Source of the DNA: Pseudomonadota bacterium
GTDB taxonomy: Bacteria > Myxococcota_A > Polyangia > Polyangiales > Polyangiaceae
Length of the DNA stretch: 64,000 nt
Direction of reading: 5' to 3'
Assembly: GCA_023431345.1 (NCBI GenBank)
Contig: JAEYWK010000074.1
Location: forward strand, 1-64,000
How positions within the stretch are numbered: the stretch's first letter is position 1; every line of letters starts with the position of its first letter. The position numbers and the translations under genes are program-made. Of the stretch, positions 43,836 through 53,065 are shown piece after piece. Below the pieces are notes generated by a model. That model saw only the letters and a program-made list of their open reading frames with translations. It searched no databases and was not told the DNA's origin.

Positions 43836-45607
43836 TGAGCTTACGCGATCTAGTGCTGGTGGCTGGTGTCTTGGTTTCGAGCGCGCTCGGCTGCTCGTTC
43901 ATCCGCGACTTGAGCGTCGACCAATGCTCGACCGACGGCGACTGCGCCCGCTTCGGCGACTACGAGTGCAGCGCGCAGAAGGTTTGCGTCGCCCGCGACA
44001 CGGCCGGCGCCGGCGCCGGCAACGCCGGTAGCGCCGGCAATGGCGGGAGCTCGGGCAGCTCGAGCACGTCCGGCTCCGCCGGCGAGGGCGCCGCCGCCGA
44101 GTGCACCAAGAACGCCGACTGCATCGAAGCCCACGACGGCGAACCGTACATCTGCCGCGATGAAGCCTGCGTCCCCCTCACCATTCCCGAGCACTGCCCG
44201 GAGGTGATCGCGGGTACCGAGGAAAATCCTACGGAGTATCTCACCAAGCCCGGCAAACCGATCATCTTCGGCGCTTACGTGCCGATCGACGTCACCGATC
44301 CCATCGGACACCCGTACACGATCAACTACCGCTTCGCGCTCGAAGAGTTCATGCAGGGATCGCTCGGCGGCATTGGCACACCTCCCCGTCCGTTCGTGAT
44401 GGTGCTCTGCCAGTCGACGAAACCCGATCTCGAGGCCAGCGCTGCGCATCTCGTCGAAACCTTGCAGGTCCCGGGGATTTTGGCCGCCCTCCCCTCGAAC
44501 GACCTGAACGCCCTTCGGGGGTACGCGGTACAAAGCGAACGCAAGGTGTTCTTGTTGGGCCCGCTCGAGGCCGACAGCGCGCTAACGCAGGCCGATGATC
44601 AGGGCTTGATGTGGCACATGCTGGGACCAGCGACGGACTTGGTGCCGACCTACGTGCCGTTGGTAAAGCTCGCAGAGACCTACCTGAGAGATCAGCTCGG
44701 ACGCGTCGCCGCCAACCTGAACGTGGCCCTGATACACTCGGACCTCACCTACAGCGTCGACATGGCAGACGAGCTCCAGACTAAGGCCATCTTCAATGGC
44801 CGAGCGCTGTCGGCCAAAGAAAACAAGGCGTTCTACAAGCGGTACCAGGTCAAGGTGACCGGTGGCGACGGACCACAAACGGCAGGCGTGATCGCCGATC
44901 TCAACCCGGTGAATGGCAGCTTCCAACCCGATCTCGTGATCGCCCTTGGCGGCGCGGAGTTCGTCAACCCCATCCTTCCCGGCATCCAAGAGGGCCGCTC
45001 CGCCAACACGACGCCCTTCTACATTTTCTCCCCCCGCAACGCTTATGACAAACAACTGACGGGCGGGAAGTACTTCGATCAAGCTCCCGACTGGAAGGAG
45101 TTCTTCCGCGCCGCGAGCGCCGGCGTCAACTACGCTTCGGTCGAAGACAGTACGCTCTACGACAACTACCTGCTCAAGATTCAGTCCAAGTACGATGTAG
45201 AAGGGCTCGAGAGCCGCGAGAATTTTTACGACGCCGCCTACTTCATGCTCTACAGTCTGGCTGCCGCGTCTCTCACGTCGTCCAACTTCGACGGTGATGA
45301 CGTGGTGACAGGGATGAAGGCGCTCATCGAAGGTGATGAGGTGAACATCGGCCCTGACAAGATCGCGACCGTTTTCAACTTCTTGAGGGAGGGCGGCAAG
45401 GTGTCCCTGCGTGGAACGATGGGCCCGCCTGACTTCAATCCGATCACGGGCGCGCGTCGTTCCCAGGGCAGCGTCTGGTGCCTGAAGGTCCCCAGCGGCT
45501 CCGTAGAGTTCGATGTCGCCCGCTTGAATCCGGCGGACCCGGAGCGGCTCGAGGCGACGCGGGAGTTTTGTTACGACGGCTTCATCGATCCTCCGGCCGC
45601 CAAATGA
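43835..45607 (+). CDS. lipoprotein with periplasmic-binding-protein (type 1, LIVBP-like) fold
   Basis: A 590-residue protein from the ATG at 43835. Lipobox SALGC (Cys20), then two Cys-rich stretches (DQCSTDGDCARFGDYECSAQ and CTKNADCIEAH) around a Gly/Ser linker. From about residue 145 it resembles a branched-chain amino-acid binding protein: IFGAYVPIDVTDPIGHPYTI, ALEEFMQGSLGGIG, KVFLLGPLEADSALTQADDQ, PDLVIALGGAEFVNPILPGI and NFYDAAYFMLYSLAAASLTS. There is no ABC permease, so it is more likely a surface receptor or sensor than an uptake protein. It is translationally coupled to genes on both sides. Confidence 0.8.
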
Positions 45608-46713
45608 AGCGCGTCGCCACCGCCGCCCTGTGCCTGCTTCAAGCGTGCGGCGGCGATGCCGGCTCGGATTCGGGTCGCGTCGGCGCACACGCGGAGCCCG
45701 TGCTGAGCGGGAAGGCGTCGAGCGACAGCGATGACGCGGTCGTGGCCGTGCTCATTCAGCGCTCATCAGGAGCGAGCGTTTGTTCCGGCACGATCATCGC
45801 CCCGAATCTGCTGCTCACCGCCCGACACTGCATCACCGAGACGTACGAAGAAGACAATATTCGCTGTAGGGCCGACGGCTCGCTCGACATGCCGAGCGGT
45901 GGCGTCTTGGGTGCGCCCGTCGAAGCCGACCAGGTCACGGTGTATGCTGGCGCCAGCCCCAGCAAGGACGACGTCAGCAGCTTGCCCGGCGGAGAGCCGA
46001 GCGGGATAGGTACCCGCATCGTCACGACCACCTGGCCCAACGTGTGTCGCGATGACGTGGCCCTGGTCGTCTTGGACCGGGACGTGCCGGGGCCGACCCT
46101 GGCCTTCGATCTCACGACGCGCGTGAGCAAGGCGACCCGGGTTTCGACGGTCGGCTACGGCTTGACCGAGCTCAGCAACCAGAACGATCTCTGGTCGAAT
46201 CGCAAGCGCCGTGACGGCGTGCTCGTTACCTACGTCGATACCCTGCCGAACACGTTCGCCATCAGCCGCGCCGTCTGTCAGGGCGATAGTGGCGGCCCCG
46301 CGATCGACTCAGTCAGCGGCGGCATCGTGGGCGTCTATTCGCTGGGTTTTCCCGGCGTCGACATCGCGTCGTGCACGGCTGCTAACGCCCTCAACTATTA
46401 TGCGAGACTGAGCGCGTACGAGCCCCTGCTGCGCGAAGGCTTCGCGGCGGCAGAGCAACCTTTCCCCGAACCCACGTCGGGCGCCGCAGGGGCTCCCAGC
46501 AGCGAAGCAGGCGCCGCCCCCGCTGCGCCGGTGACGAGCGACGCTGGCGCGGGCGGCGCGGCTCCCGATGGCGAGGCGCCCATCGAGAAGTCGAGCCTCG
46601 ACGACGACAGTAGCTGCAATCTGGGGCGCTCGTCTGCGAGCGCGTCGGGCGTGCTCTGGGTGAGCGTGCTCGGAGCCCTCGTCGGCCTCGCCCGTCGACG
46701 CCGCCGCTACTGA
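45604..46713 (+). CDS. secreted trypsin-like protease with MYXO-CTERM-like tail
   Basis: A 369-residue S1 protease from the ATG at 45604, overlapping the previous stop (ATGA). The signal ends LLQACGG (possible lipobox). Catalytic His lies in LLLTARHCITE (Arg replaces the usual Ala), Asp in CRDDVALVVLD and Ser in CQGDSGGPAI. A Gly/Ala/Pro linker leads to SSCNLGRSSA, a hydrophobic helix (GVLWVSVLGALVGLA) and a basic end RRRRRY. That Cys-linker-helix-Arg layout is the MYXO-CTERM sorting signal, which anchors proteins at the cell surface. It overlaps the convergent kinase gene by 7 bases. Confidence 0.9.
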   Translation: MKRVATAALCLLQACGGDAGSDSGRVGAHAEPVLSGKASSDSDDAVVAVLIQRSSGASVCSGTIIAPNLLLTARHCITETYEEDNIRCRADGSLDMPSGGVLGAPVEADQVTVYAGASPSKDDVSSLPGGEPSGIGTRIVTTTWPNVCRDDVALVVLDRDVPGPTLAFDLTTRVSKATRVSTVGYGLTELSNQNDLWSNRKRRDGVLVTYVDTLPNTFAISRAVCQGDSGGPAIDSVSGGIVGVYSLGFPGVDIASCTAANALNYYARLSAYEPLLREGFAAAEQPFPEPTSGAAGAPSSEAGAAPAAPVTSDAGAGGAAPDGEAPIEKSSLDDDSSCNLGRSSASASGVLWVSVLGALVGLARRRRRY

Positions 46714-48179
46714 GTGAACGGATTGCTCTGATCGATGTCGCGCGGTGGCTTGGCGGGAGCCCGCCGCAGTGGGCGCATGAGCGTCGACTCGGTCGCGGCC
46801 TTCCCTTCAGAGGTCGCCTGGACGGGAGCCGCCGACGAGCGCGCAGGCGCTCTCACGGGGGCGGGCTGGACCTCGGGGGACACACTGGCGCCCGGCGCCG
46901 GCGCCTCGGCTGGGGCGGGCGCAGCTTCCGAAGCAACGACGGCAGGCGAGGATGGTGCCAGGGCCACGACGGGAAGAGCGGAAGCACCTAGGGTCGCGTG
47001 AGCGCTGACTCCGCTGGGCGCAGGTGTCTGGCGCAACAGGTAAAAGCTCGCGCCCAGTGCCGCCCCCGCCACCAGGAGCACCCCGAGCAAGGGCACGCCC
47101 CGGTTGGCGGGAACCCGCTGCTGCTGCGTGACGGCCACGCCCCCCGGCGCCGTGGACGTGATCGTCACGCTCGCGCGCGGGGGCGGAGAGATCGATTCCC
47201 CTCGGTCGATGCGCGCCACCGCCGCGTCGAGAGCGCGGCGTCGCTCGTCGAGCTGCTCGCCCATGGCCTTGGAGAGCAGCTTGGCGAGGTGCCGATCACC
47301 CGGCTCGGTCAGCTCATCGTCGACGAAGTCCTCGAGCGCCTCCGCAAAGTCGAGCGCCGTCTGGAAGCGATCGTTGGGATTCTTGGCGAGCGCCTTGAGC
47401 AGCGCCTGCTCGAGACGCTCGGGGAACAGCGGATCGATGGCGCGCGGCCGAACCGGCTCCTCCTCCATGATTTGATACATGGTGGCGAGCGCGTCGCCGC
47501 CCGGGAAGGCGCGCTGCCCGAGGGCCGCCTCGTAGATCACGCACGCGAGCGCGAAGACGTCCGCGCGCGCGTCGATATCGCGCGAAGAAATTTGCTCGGG
47601 CGCCATGTAGCTGAGCTTGCCCTTGATCTCGCCCGTCTCCGTCGGTCGGCGAAGCTGACCGCGAGCCTTTGCCACGCCGAAGTCAGCGAGGCGCACGCGG
47701 CCGCGTCGATCAATCAGCACGTTCTGCGGCGAGACGTCACGGTGCACGACGCCGAGGTTCAGGCCCATCTCATCGGTCAGCTGGTGAGCCGCGTGAAGGC
47801 CCGACGCCACCTTGATGCCGATGCGCGCCGCCATGAACGCCGGCAAGCGATGGTCGGGAAGGGCGTCGAGCAGCTCGCGCAGCGACGCGCCATCCGACCA
47901 CTCCATGACCAAGAAGTGAACGTCGCCGAAGGTGCCGAGGCCGCTCGACACGCAAACATTGGGATGGTGAATGCGCGCGGCGACGTTGGCTTCGTCGGAC
48001 AGCGCGGTCCAAAATTTCTGGTCCGCCCCTGCCTCATCGAGCGCGAGTTTCAAGGCGACGAAGCGCTGACCGTCCGCCTGCTGGTCGAGCGCGGCCCAAA
48101 CACTGCCCATGCCGCCGGCGCCGATCGGCGCGAGCAAGCGGTAGCGACCAAGTCGTGTGCCGACGCCAATCTCTGTCAC
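46707..48179 (-). CDS. Ser/Thr protein kinase with transmembrane tail
   Basis: A 490-residue kinase from a GTG at 48179, chosen because VTEIGVGTRLGRYRLL is the natural beginning of the kinase fold. Gly loop GAGGMGSVW, Lys in FVALKLAL, HRDVSPQNVLID, DFGVAKA, MAPEQ and RADVFALACVIYEA. A membrane helix (VPLLGVLLVAGAALGASFYL) lies near residue 365, followed by a long Ala/Pro external tail ending DQSNPFTQ. It is similar to the kinase at 37506-39026, including the tail motif NPF, which suggests a duplication. It diverges from the pseudokinase gene. Confidence 0.93.
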   Translation of the reverse strand: MTEIGVGTRLGRYRLLAPIGAGGMGSVWAALDQQADGQRFVALKLALDEAGADQKFWTALSDEANVAARIHHPNVCVSSGLGTFGDVHFLVMEWSDGASLRELLDALPDHRLPAFMAARIGIKVASGLHAAHQLTDEMGLNLGVVHRDVSPQNVLIDRRGRVRLADFGVAKARGQLRRPTETGEIKGKLSYMAPEQISSRDIDARADVFALACVIYEAALGQRAFPGGDALATMYQIMEEEPVRPRAIDPLFPERLEQALLKALAKNPNDRFQTALDFAEALEDFVDDELTEPGDRHLAKLLSKAMGEQLDERRRALDAAVARIDRGESISPPPRASVTITSTAPGGVAVTQQQRVPANRGVPLLGVLLVAGAALGASFYLLRQTPAPSGVSAHATLGASALPVVALAPSSPAVVASEAAPAPAEAPAPGASVSPEVQPAPVRAPARSSAAPVQATSEGKAATESTLMRPLRRAPAKPPRDIDQSNPFTQ

Positions 48180-48235
48180 CGCCGCCCCCGCTCGAAGGGC
48201 GCGTGATACGCTGCAAGCATTCCACCGTCCACGCC

Positions 48236-49489
48236 ATGAGTGTACAGGACCTTTCCGCCGCCGTGCACTCTCGTTCTCATGCGTCTGATTCTTGCAAACC
48301 GCGCGGCATGCCCGTGCCGTGCGCGCCGCTGCTGAAACTGTTCGAAGGGCCGCTCGGGGCCGTGCACCTGGGCCGACTGACGCAAGGCGAAGAAGCAGGC
48401 CGATTCGTCGTGCTCCGAGAGCTGGGCGCACCCCAGACGAACCTGGTCGCGTCGGAGATCGACCGCGCGCGCGCGATGACGCACCCCAAGCTGGTCAAGC
48501 TGCTGTGCCTCGGCCAAGCGGAGGCGTGCACCTACCTCGTGAGTGAGTACGTGCCGGGGGTCTCGCTCACGGAGCTGCGCTCAGCGCTGCGTCAGCAGCG
48601 GACTTCGTTGCCCGTGCCCGTCGCGGTGCGCATCACGCTCGACGCGCTCCGCGCAGCGCTGCTCGCCGGTCGGCTGTTGCGCTCCGTCGCCGGCATCGAC
48701 GCGAAGACGCCGTTTCACCCCGACTCGATTTGGCTCGCCGAGTTCGGCGAGGTTTTGTCGACGCCCGTCCCCCGTGAGGTAGCTTCAGACCGAACTCCCT
48801 ATAGCTCCTCTGCGTCTGATACGCCGCCAGGCCTGCTAATGGAGCTGGCGACCGGCTTGTCACCGGCGAAGCTGCTCGGACGGGGGCTTGCCACGCAGCT
48901 GCCGGAACCGCTCGCCCGTGCGCTCGCGAGCGCGTTATCCGTACACGCGCGCGGTCAGGGAGACATGGAGGTCATGCTCGAAGCAGCGCTCGCCGCGCTC
49001 CCCTCGAGCTTGGTCGCCTCCGAGGAAGAGGTGGCGAGCGAGCTCGAGCGAGTCGTCGGCGCGCGCTTACAAACCCGCCGTGTCTTCCTCACCACAGATC
49101 AGCGAGGCGACGCTCGCCTCGCTGAGCACGAGGCGACCCTGCTCGCTGGAGCGAACACCTATGAGCTCACGCCCGCGGGTGACGAGCCCACGCGCGTATT
49201 CCAAGGCCCCCGCGCGCGCGAAGCCGATCCGGACGGCGCCACCGAGCTTCTTTCGTCGCCCCCGCCCCATCTTGAAGCCGCCCCTGCGCCGCTAGCCATC
49301 CCACGTTTCCCCAGCGCGCCGCCGCCGATTTGGGCCGCAGCTTTTCTGCAGACTCCTCACACGCCAACGCCAAAGCCGCCCGGCGTCCAAGCCGCGCCTC
49401 CGCGCGCCAACCGGACACCTCTGCTACTCGCGGCGCTGATCACCGCAGCGGCCGTCGCTGCTGCGGTGATCGCGTATCTAGAGCGGTGA
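48236..49489 (+). CDS. tail-anchored pseudokinase
   Basis: A 417-residue protein from the ATG at 48236. It keeps the outline of a kinase N-lobe (VHLGRLTQGEEAGRFVVLRE, SEIDRARAMTHPKLVKLLCL, YLVSEYVPGVSLTELRSALR) but the active site is gone. The beta-3 Lys is replaced by Arg in VVLRE, there is no HRD (only FHPDSIWLAEFGEV), no DFG and no APE. The C-terminus is Pro-rich with one membrane helix (LLLAALITAAAVAAAVIAYL) at the very end. It probably works as a scaffold or regulator of the active kinase encoded divergently 56 bases away. Confidence 0.78.
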   Translation: MSVQDLSAAVHSRSHASDSCKPRGMPVPCAPLLKLFEGPLGAVHLGRLTQGEEAGRFVVLRELGAPQTNLVASEIDRARAMTHPKLVKLLCLGQAEACTYLVSEYVPGVSLTELRSALRQQRTSLPVPVAVRITLDALRAALLAGRLLRSVAGIDAKTPFHPDSIWLAEFGEVLSTPVPREVASDRTPYSSSASDTPPGLLMELATGLSPAKLLGRGLATQLPEPLARALASALSVHARGQGDMEVMLEAALAALPSSLVASEEEVASELERVVGARLQTRRVFLTTDQRGDARLAEHEATLLAGANTYELTPAGDEPTRVFQGPRAREADPDGATELLSSPPPHLEAAPAPLAIPRFPSAPPPIWAAAFLQTPHTPTPKPPGVQAAPPRANRTPLLLAALITAAAVAAAVIAYLER

Positions 49490-49507
49490 AGTGGTGGCGT
49501 CCTTCCT

Positions 49508-50248
49508 TTACGGGACGCACGCCATGTAGGCTTGAACACGAGCCGCTTCCGCCTCACGGCAAGTCGCGTCCTTGGGCTCGGGGAGCTGGGAGAGATTGTT
49601 GCAACGCCAATCCTCGACCTTCGGGGAAGGGCAGGCCGCGGCCAGAGCGTCCAGCGCGGCGATCATGGCCATCGTATTCGGCCATTCTTCTGCTTCGGGG
49701 TTGTCGGTCTCGCAGAACCCGGAGGCATCCCCGCCCTCGCCACTCAGGTACCCGAAGGCGGTGCTGAAGCAGTCGAACCACGGAGGCGAGCCCTCGCAGC
49801 CCAGCGTATCATCGGCCTTCGCGTCACAGTATTTTTCGAGCCAGCGAGGGGTAGGTGTCTGCACCGGAGCTTCGGGCATCGCCCCGCCTTCTCCACCCGC
49901 GCCACCCCCACCCACCGCATCGTCTCCGCCGGCGCCGGCGCCGCCACTGCCACCCGCGGTTTCGCCACCGAGGTTCTCTCCGCCAGCGCCCTCGCCAGCG
50001 TGGCTCATCCCCCCTTTGCCGCCGCCCGCTTTGCCGGCATCCCCACCACCATTGGCATTGCCGCCCGATACCTTGCCGCCATTTCCGGCGGTCGGGGCGC
50101 CGCCCGTGTTTTTGCCGCCCGTATCCGTACCGGCGGACGTGCCGGCGCTACCGGCCGTGTTGCCGCTACTGTCGTCGTCATCACCGCAAGCGACGAGCGA
50201 TTGCGTAAGGCCCAGGCCCAGTAGGGCACAAGCGATGAGCTTATTCAT
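49508..50248 (-). CDS. Gly-rich lipoprotein of unknown function
   Basis: A 246-residue protein. Lipobox SLVAC (Cys21), acidic DDDD, then about 105 residues of Gly/Ala/Asn/Thr linker, and a C-terminal domain of about 115 residues with eight Cys (YCDAKADDTLGCEGSPPWFD, CFSTAFGYL, CETDNP, ACPSPKVEDWRCNN, CREAEAARVQAYMAC). Helices and paired Cys suggest a small disulfide-bonded fold. The type is very common in Polyangiales and not characterised. It converges with the pseudokinase gene 18 bases away. Confidence 0.85.
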   Translation of the reverse strand: MNKLIACALLGLGLTQSLVACGDDDDSSGNTAGSAGTSAGTDTGGKNTGGAPTAGNGGKVSGGNANGGGDAGKAGGGKGGMSHAGEGAGGENLGGETAGGSGGAGAGGDDAVGGGGAGGEGGAMPEAPVQTPTPRWLEKYCDAKADDTLGCEGSPPWFDCFSTAFGYLSGEGGDASGFCETDNPEAEEWPNTMAMIAALDALAAACPSPKVEDWRCNNLSQLPEPKDATCREAEAARVQAYMACVP

Positions 50249-50447
50249 CCTAACGTTCTCCCTTTGATCGACGCCCCGGAGTACTTCGGGGTGAGTCGCA
50301 GAATCGCGAGACTATGTCAGACGCACACGCTGCTGCGCAACCATTCGCAGGGTGTTAGCAGCTTGCCTGTGAAACATCAGGCGACGCAAGCAGCGAAGAA
50401 ACTCGGCGTTCGCAACACCCCACCTCGTGGATCGGGGCACAAAACAA

Positions 50448-50490
50448 TCGGTCCCACATCGTCGCTCATTGGCAACGTATGTGGGACCGA
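50448..50490 (-). terminator. intrinsic terminator of the discoidin-domain gene
   Basis: TCGGTCCCACAT and ATGTGGGACCGA form a perfect 12-bp stem with a 19-base loop. On the minus strand it starts 30 bases after the stop of the gene at 50521-51756 and is followed by a T-rich stretch (ATTGTTTTGTG). Placement and structure both suit a transcription terminator. Confidence 0.7.
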
Positions 50491-50520
50491 CGCTGGCTCA
50501 CACCTCAGACGAACTTCGCT

Positions 50521-51756
50521 TCAGTACGCTTTGACGCTAGCGAGGGCTGCGCTCTTGCCCATGGGCAAGCTCGTGAGCGTGACGCGCAAGTAGCGGGCTG
50601 ACGTGGCTGCAAAATTCGCATCTTGATGCGTGGCATTGGCGGCCGAGGTGCCAGTCTTCTTCAATGCCCAGATTGCACCGTTGGCGCTCGTCTCCACCTT
50701 GTATCCATAGGCGCCGGCGGCCTCATACTTGAAGAGCACGCCTTTCACGGTGATCGAGCTCCCGAGATCGATCTTGACCGATTCGTTGGCGTTGCCGGTC
50801 GCGGCTTTCCACAGTGAGTTTTCGTCGGCGTCAGTCGTGTTCGAGGGCGGGTTGTTGCTCAACGAGGAGCTGGCCGTCGCCAGCTTGCCGCCAGCATGGT
50901 TGACGTTCTTGCAGCTCATGTACCCAGGGTCCGCCATGTTTTGAACGAGGTAACCGTTGCCGGAGGCGAGCGTGCAGCAATTTCCGACGTACGAAGCGTC
51001 GTACAACATGGCCATGCCGCCGTCGACGCAGGTGCTACCGCCGGTCGAGCCGCCGCCGGTTTGGTCGTCGCCGGTGCCGTCGGGATCGATGCAGAAGTAG
51101 CCGTTCTCGTTGAGGACGCGCGTCATCGCGTTCAAGTCGCTGTTGCTCGAGAACACGCTCTTCACGCTGGTGACGAGATCGTTGACGTTCTTGCCCGTCG
51201 GCAGGCCGCTCACGCTGAAGCAGTGGTACTTCAGGTCACCGCAGTTCGTGATGGGGGGGGCCGGCGACGTGTGATGGAACGTCAGCTCGTGCGCGATGAC
51301 TTGGTTCGGGTTCGGATTCAGGTAATCCGAGATCGCGCTGCCGAGAGCGTTCGAGATGTTGCTCGCCTGGAAGTCCTTCATGAAGGGGAACTCAGGCGTG
51401 AGCGCCGCCGCGCGCATGTTGTCGATGTACTGGTAGCTGAGCAACGACTTCAGACGGTGACAGCCGCCGCGCGACACGCAGCGAGACTCGCCGGTCGCCG
51501 TCAGGACGACCTTGCCGTTTTTCTTCACCAGGTCGAGGCCCGGGCGAAAGCGACCGAGGTCGACCATCGCGACGCGCGCGATCTCGGCGGCGATTTGGAT
51601 GTGCGTCGCACATATGCCGCCATTGACGTACGTGAACGCCGCCTCTTGCTCACCGAATTCCTCGTCCGAGGCTTCCCCCACCGCGCAGCCGCTGGCGAGA
51701 GCCGCGGCACCCACACCCAACGCAACCGCCGCTATTTTTTGGAAAGCAATCTTCAT
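50521..51756 (-). CDS. lipoprotein with C-terminal F5/8 type C (discoidin) domain
   Basis: A 411-residue protein from the ATG at 51756. Lipobox ALASGC (Cys24). The N-terminal domain of about 230 residues (ICATHIQIAAEIARVAMVDL, CVSRGGCHRLKSLLSYQYID, IAHELTFHHTSP) contains a possible HE...HH motif, but I do not recognise it. The last 125 residues are a discoidin-like beta-sandwich: GKLATASSSLSNNPPSNTTD, DENSLWKA, VKIDLGSSITVKGVLFKYEA, SARYLRVTLTS. This domain binds carbohydrate or other surface ligands. The gene stands alone, with its own terminator and a long upstream region carrying TTGCAC-type repeats. Confidence 0.82.
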   Translation of the reverse strand: MKIAFQKIAAVALGVGAAALASGCAVGEASDEEFGEQEAAFTYVNGGICATHIQIAAEIARVAMVDLGRFRPGLDLVKKNGKVVLTATGESRCVSRGGCHRLKSLLSYQYIDNMRAAALTPEFPFMKDFQASNISNALGSAISDYLNPNPNQVIAHELTFHHTSPAPPITNCGDLKYHCFSVSGLPTGKNVNDLVTSVKSVFSSNSDLNAMTRVLNENGYFCIDPDGTGDDQTGGGSTGGSTCVDGGMAMLYDASYVGNCCTLASGNGYLVQNMADPGYMSCKNVNHAGGKLATASSSLSNNPPSNTTDADENSLWKAATGNANESVKIDLGSSITVKGVLFKYEAAGAYGYKVETSANGAIWALKKTGTSAANATHQDANFAATSARYLRVTLTSLPMGKSAALASVKAY

Positions 51757-52634
51757 GGTCTTATGTGTCCTCCTGAGTGAGCCGATGGGGCTTATTGCAG
51801 CGCTCATGCCAAGGGTCTGACGCCGCTAAGTCCAATGAACGGGTGATAATCCGCTGACCGCGGCGCATGTGGGTGCACACCGCGTGTACTTGGTGTGCAA
51901 AGCCCCATGTGCAGCTTGCACATCACGCTCGTGGCGCCTTCACAATGCGCATTCACGCAAGTACCGAAAATCCAATGTGTAATCCCGTAGGCTGGGGTGT
52001 GACAGCGCCGCATCTGTCGCTTCGTTCAGATCGCTTCCCATCAGCCTGAGTTGTGCAAAGTCGATCGCTGGTCGCGTCGCTCGACGCAGCTTCTACGATG
52101 AACTCGGCACCGAGCGCTAGCCCTTCCCGAGCTGCGTTCGTCGAATGCGTCTAGCCGAGCGCTCATCCGCGGAGCGAGTCGGGGCTCGTGGGAGAACCGC
52201 CCACGTTGTGGTGGTGGGCTCTGCGTGAGATCGTAGTTGCTGGATCGCGGCTGACGGTGCACTCTCGTTCACGACCCGGCACACGAACGTCGACGCGCGG
52301 ATCACGCAGCGCGCATCACGCCGCCGCGCGCGTCACGCCGCGGCGCGCATCACGTCGCCGCGCCAGCCTCGATTCGTAAACGAGGCCCCGCGCTCGCGCG
52401 GCCCGGGGGCGGGGTCGGTTTCGGGAGCGGGAGCAGGAGCGGGCTTGGGAGAGGCTTCGGACAAGGAAGGCGAGCCGCGCTCGCGCGGGGCCTGGGCTTG
52501 GGACTCGGCGAGAAGCCGTTATCTGACGGGGGTGTCGGGCGTCGGCCCTTGGGTTCGGTCGTTCGGTTCGCGGAGCAAGGGTTTTCTCAGCTCGTGGTCA
52601 GTGGTCGTCACGAGTGCGAAGAAGATCTCGGACA
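51757..52634. other. 878-base non-coding region with inverted and tandem repeats
   Basis: I find no credible gene here. The part next to the discoidin-domain gene contains TGTGCAA (51894-51900) and TTGCACA (51916-51922) as an inverted repeat with a 15-base spacer, and TTGTGCAA again at 52051-52058; these match the TTGCAC motif upstream of the FHA-sigma-54 activator. Farther on are three 17-base tandem repeats (52313-52363) and a G-rich stretch of repeated GGGAGC-type words at about 52405-52460. Base composition falls in the first 300 bases compared with the surrounding genes. Confidence 0.5.
52313..52363. repeat. three 17-bp tandem repeats
   Basis: GCATCACGCCGCCGCGC, GCGTCACGCCGCGGCGC and GCATCACGTCGCCGCGC follow one another exactly, with a partial copy starting at 52299. 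They lie in non-coding DNA between the discoidin-domain gene and the four-helix-bundle gene. Confidence 0.7.
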
Positions 52635-52955
52635 TCAGGGTTTTCCAGGGCATCGCGCGCCGCTCGTCGGTGCGTTGGATAACGCTGCGAAAGAGCGCAA
52701 GTACCATATAGGCGCACAGCACTCACAGCACTCAGCCAGCGCGATGGCGTAGGCGCGGCTCTTGTCCGCGAGCGTTTGCCGCGCCGCACCCTCGGCGGTA
52801 TTGAGCGCCGCGCTCGCGGCGCTTTTGCGAGCCTGCGCCCGGAGCTGCGCTTCGCCGATGCGCGTGCGTGCGATCAGTTTCACCAGCTCCAGAGCGAGCT
52901 GGTAGGCAATGAGTTGGTGATGGGGAAGTTGGGCCTGCTTGTCGGTGGGACTCAT
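52635..52955 (-). CDS. four-helix-bundle protein (23S rRNA intervening-sequence family)
   Basis: A 106-residue protein from the ATG at 52955. HHQLIAYQLALELVKLIART, LRAQARKSAASAALNTAEGA and ADKSRAYAIALAECCEC match the first three helices of the family, also seen in the Avd accessory proteins of diversity-generating retroelements. The fourth helix is missing: after AECCEC the sequence becomes irregular (APIWYLRSFAALSNAPTSG) and stops. A 9-base direct duplication (GAGTGCTGT twice on the coding strand) sits exactly at the change, so a recent frameshift is likely. No reverse transcriptase or rRNA gene is nearby. Its start codon lies inside one arm of a large palindrome. Confidence 0.72.
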   Translation of the reverse strand: MSPTDKQAQLPHHQLIAYQLALELVKLIARTRIGEAQLRAQARKSAASAALNTAEGAARQTLADKSRAYAIALAECCECCAPIWYLRSFAALSNAPTSGARCPGKP

Positions 52956-53065
52956 GCCCCCCTCGCGCGGCCGGTGTGCCAGCGCCCCACCGTTTGGCTC
53001 CGCATGACTCGGCGCTGGCGCACCGGGTGCGCGTCTCCGCATGAGTCCCACCGACAAGCAGGCCC
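52931..53065. repeat. 135-bp imperfect palindrome spanning the start of the four-helix-bundle gene
   Basis: The outer arms 52931-52957 and 53039-53065 are perfect reverse complements over 27 bases. Each is followed inward by 12 less-matched bases, then by 16-base inner arms CCGGTGTGCCAGCGCC and GGCGCTGGCGCACCGG with one mismatch, and a central loop of about 24 bases. The first eight codons of the four-helix-bundle gene (MSPTDKQA) are therefore present on both strands. It may be a fold-back mobile element, a cruciform or the scar of an inverted duplication. Confidence 0.8.

Noticed and set aside
46998..48206. 402-residue plus-strand open frame
   Set aside because: It is antisense to a complete Ser/Thr kinase with all catalytic motifs.
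52260..52460. CRISPR-like array
   Set aside because: The repeats are 17 bases long and directly adjacent with no spacers, so this is a simple tandem repeat. I see no cas gene.
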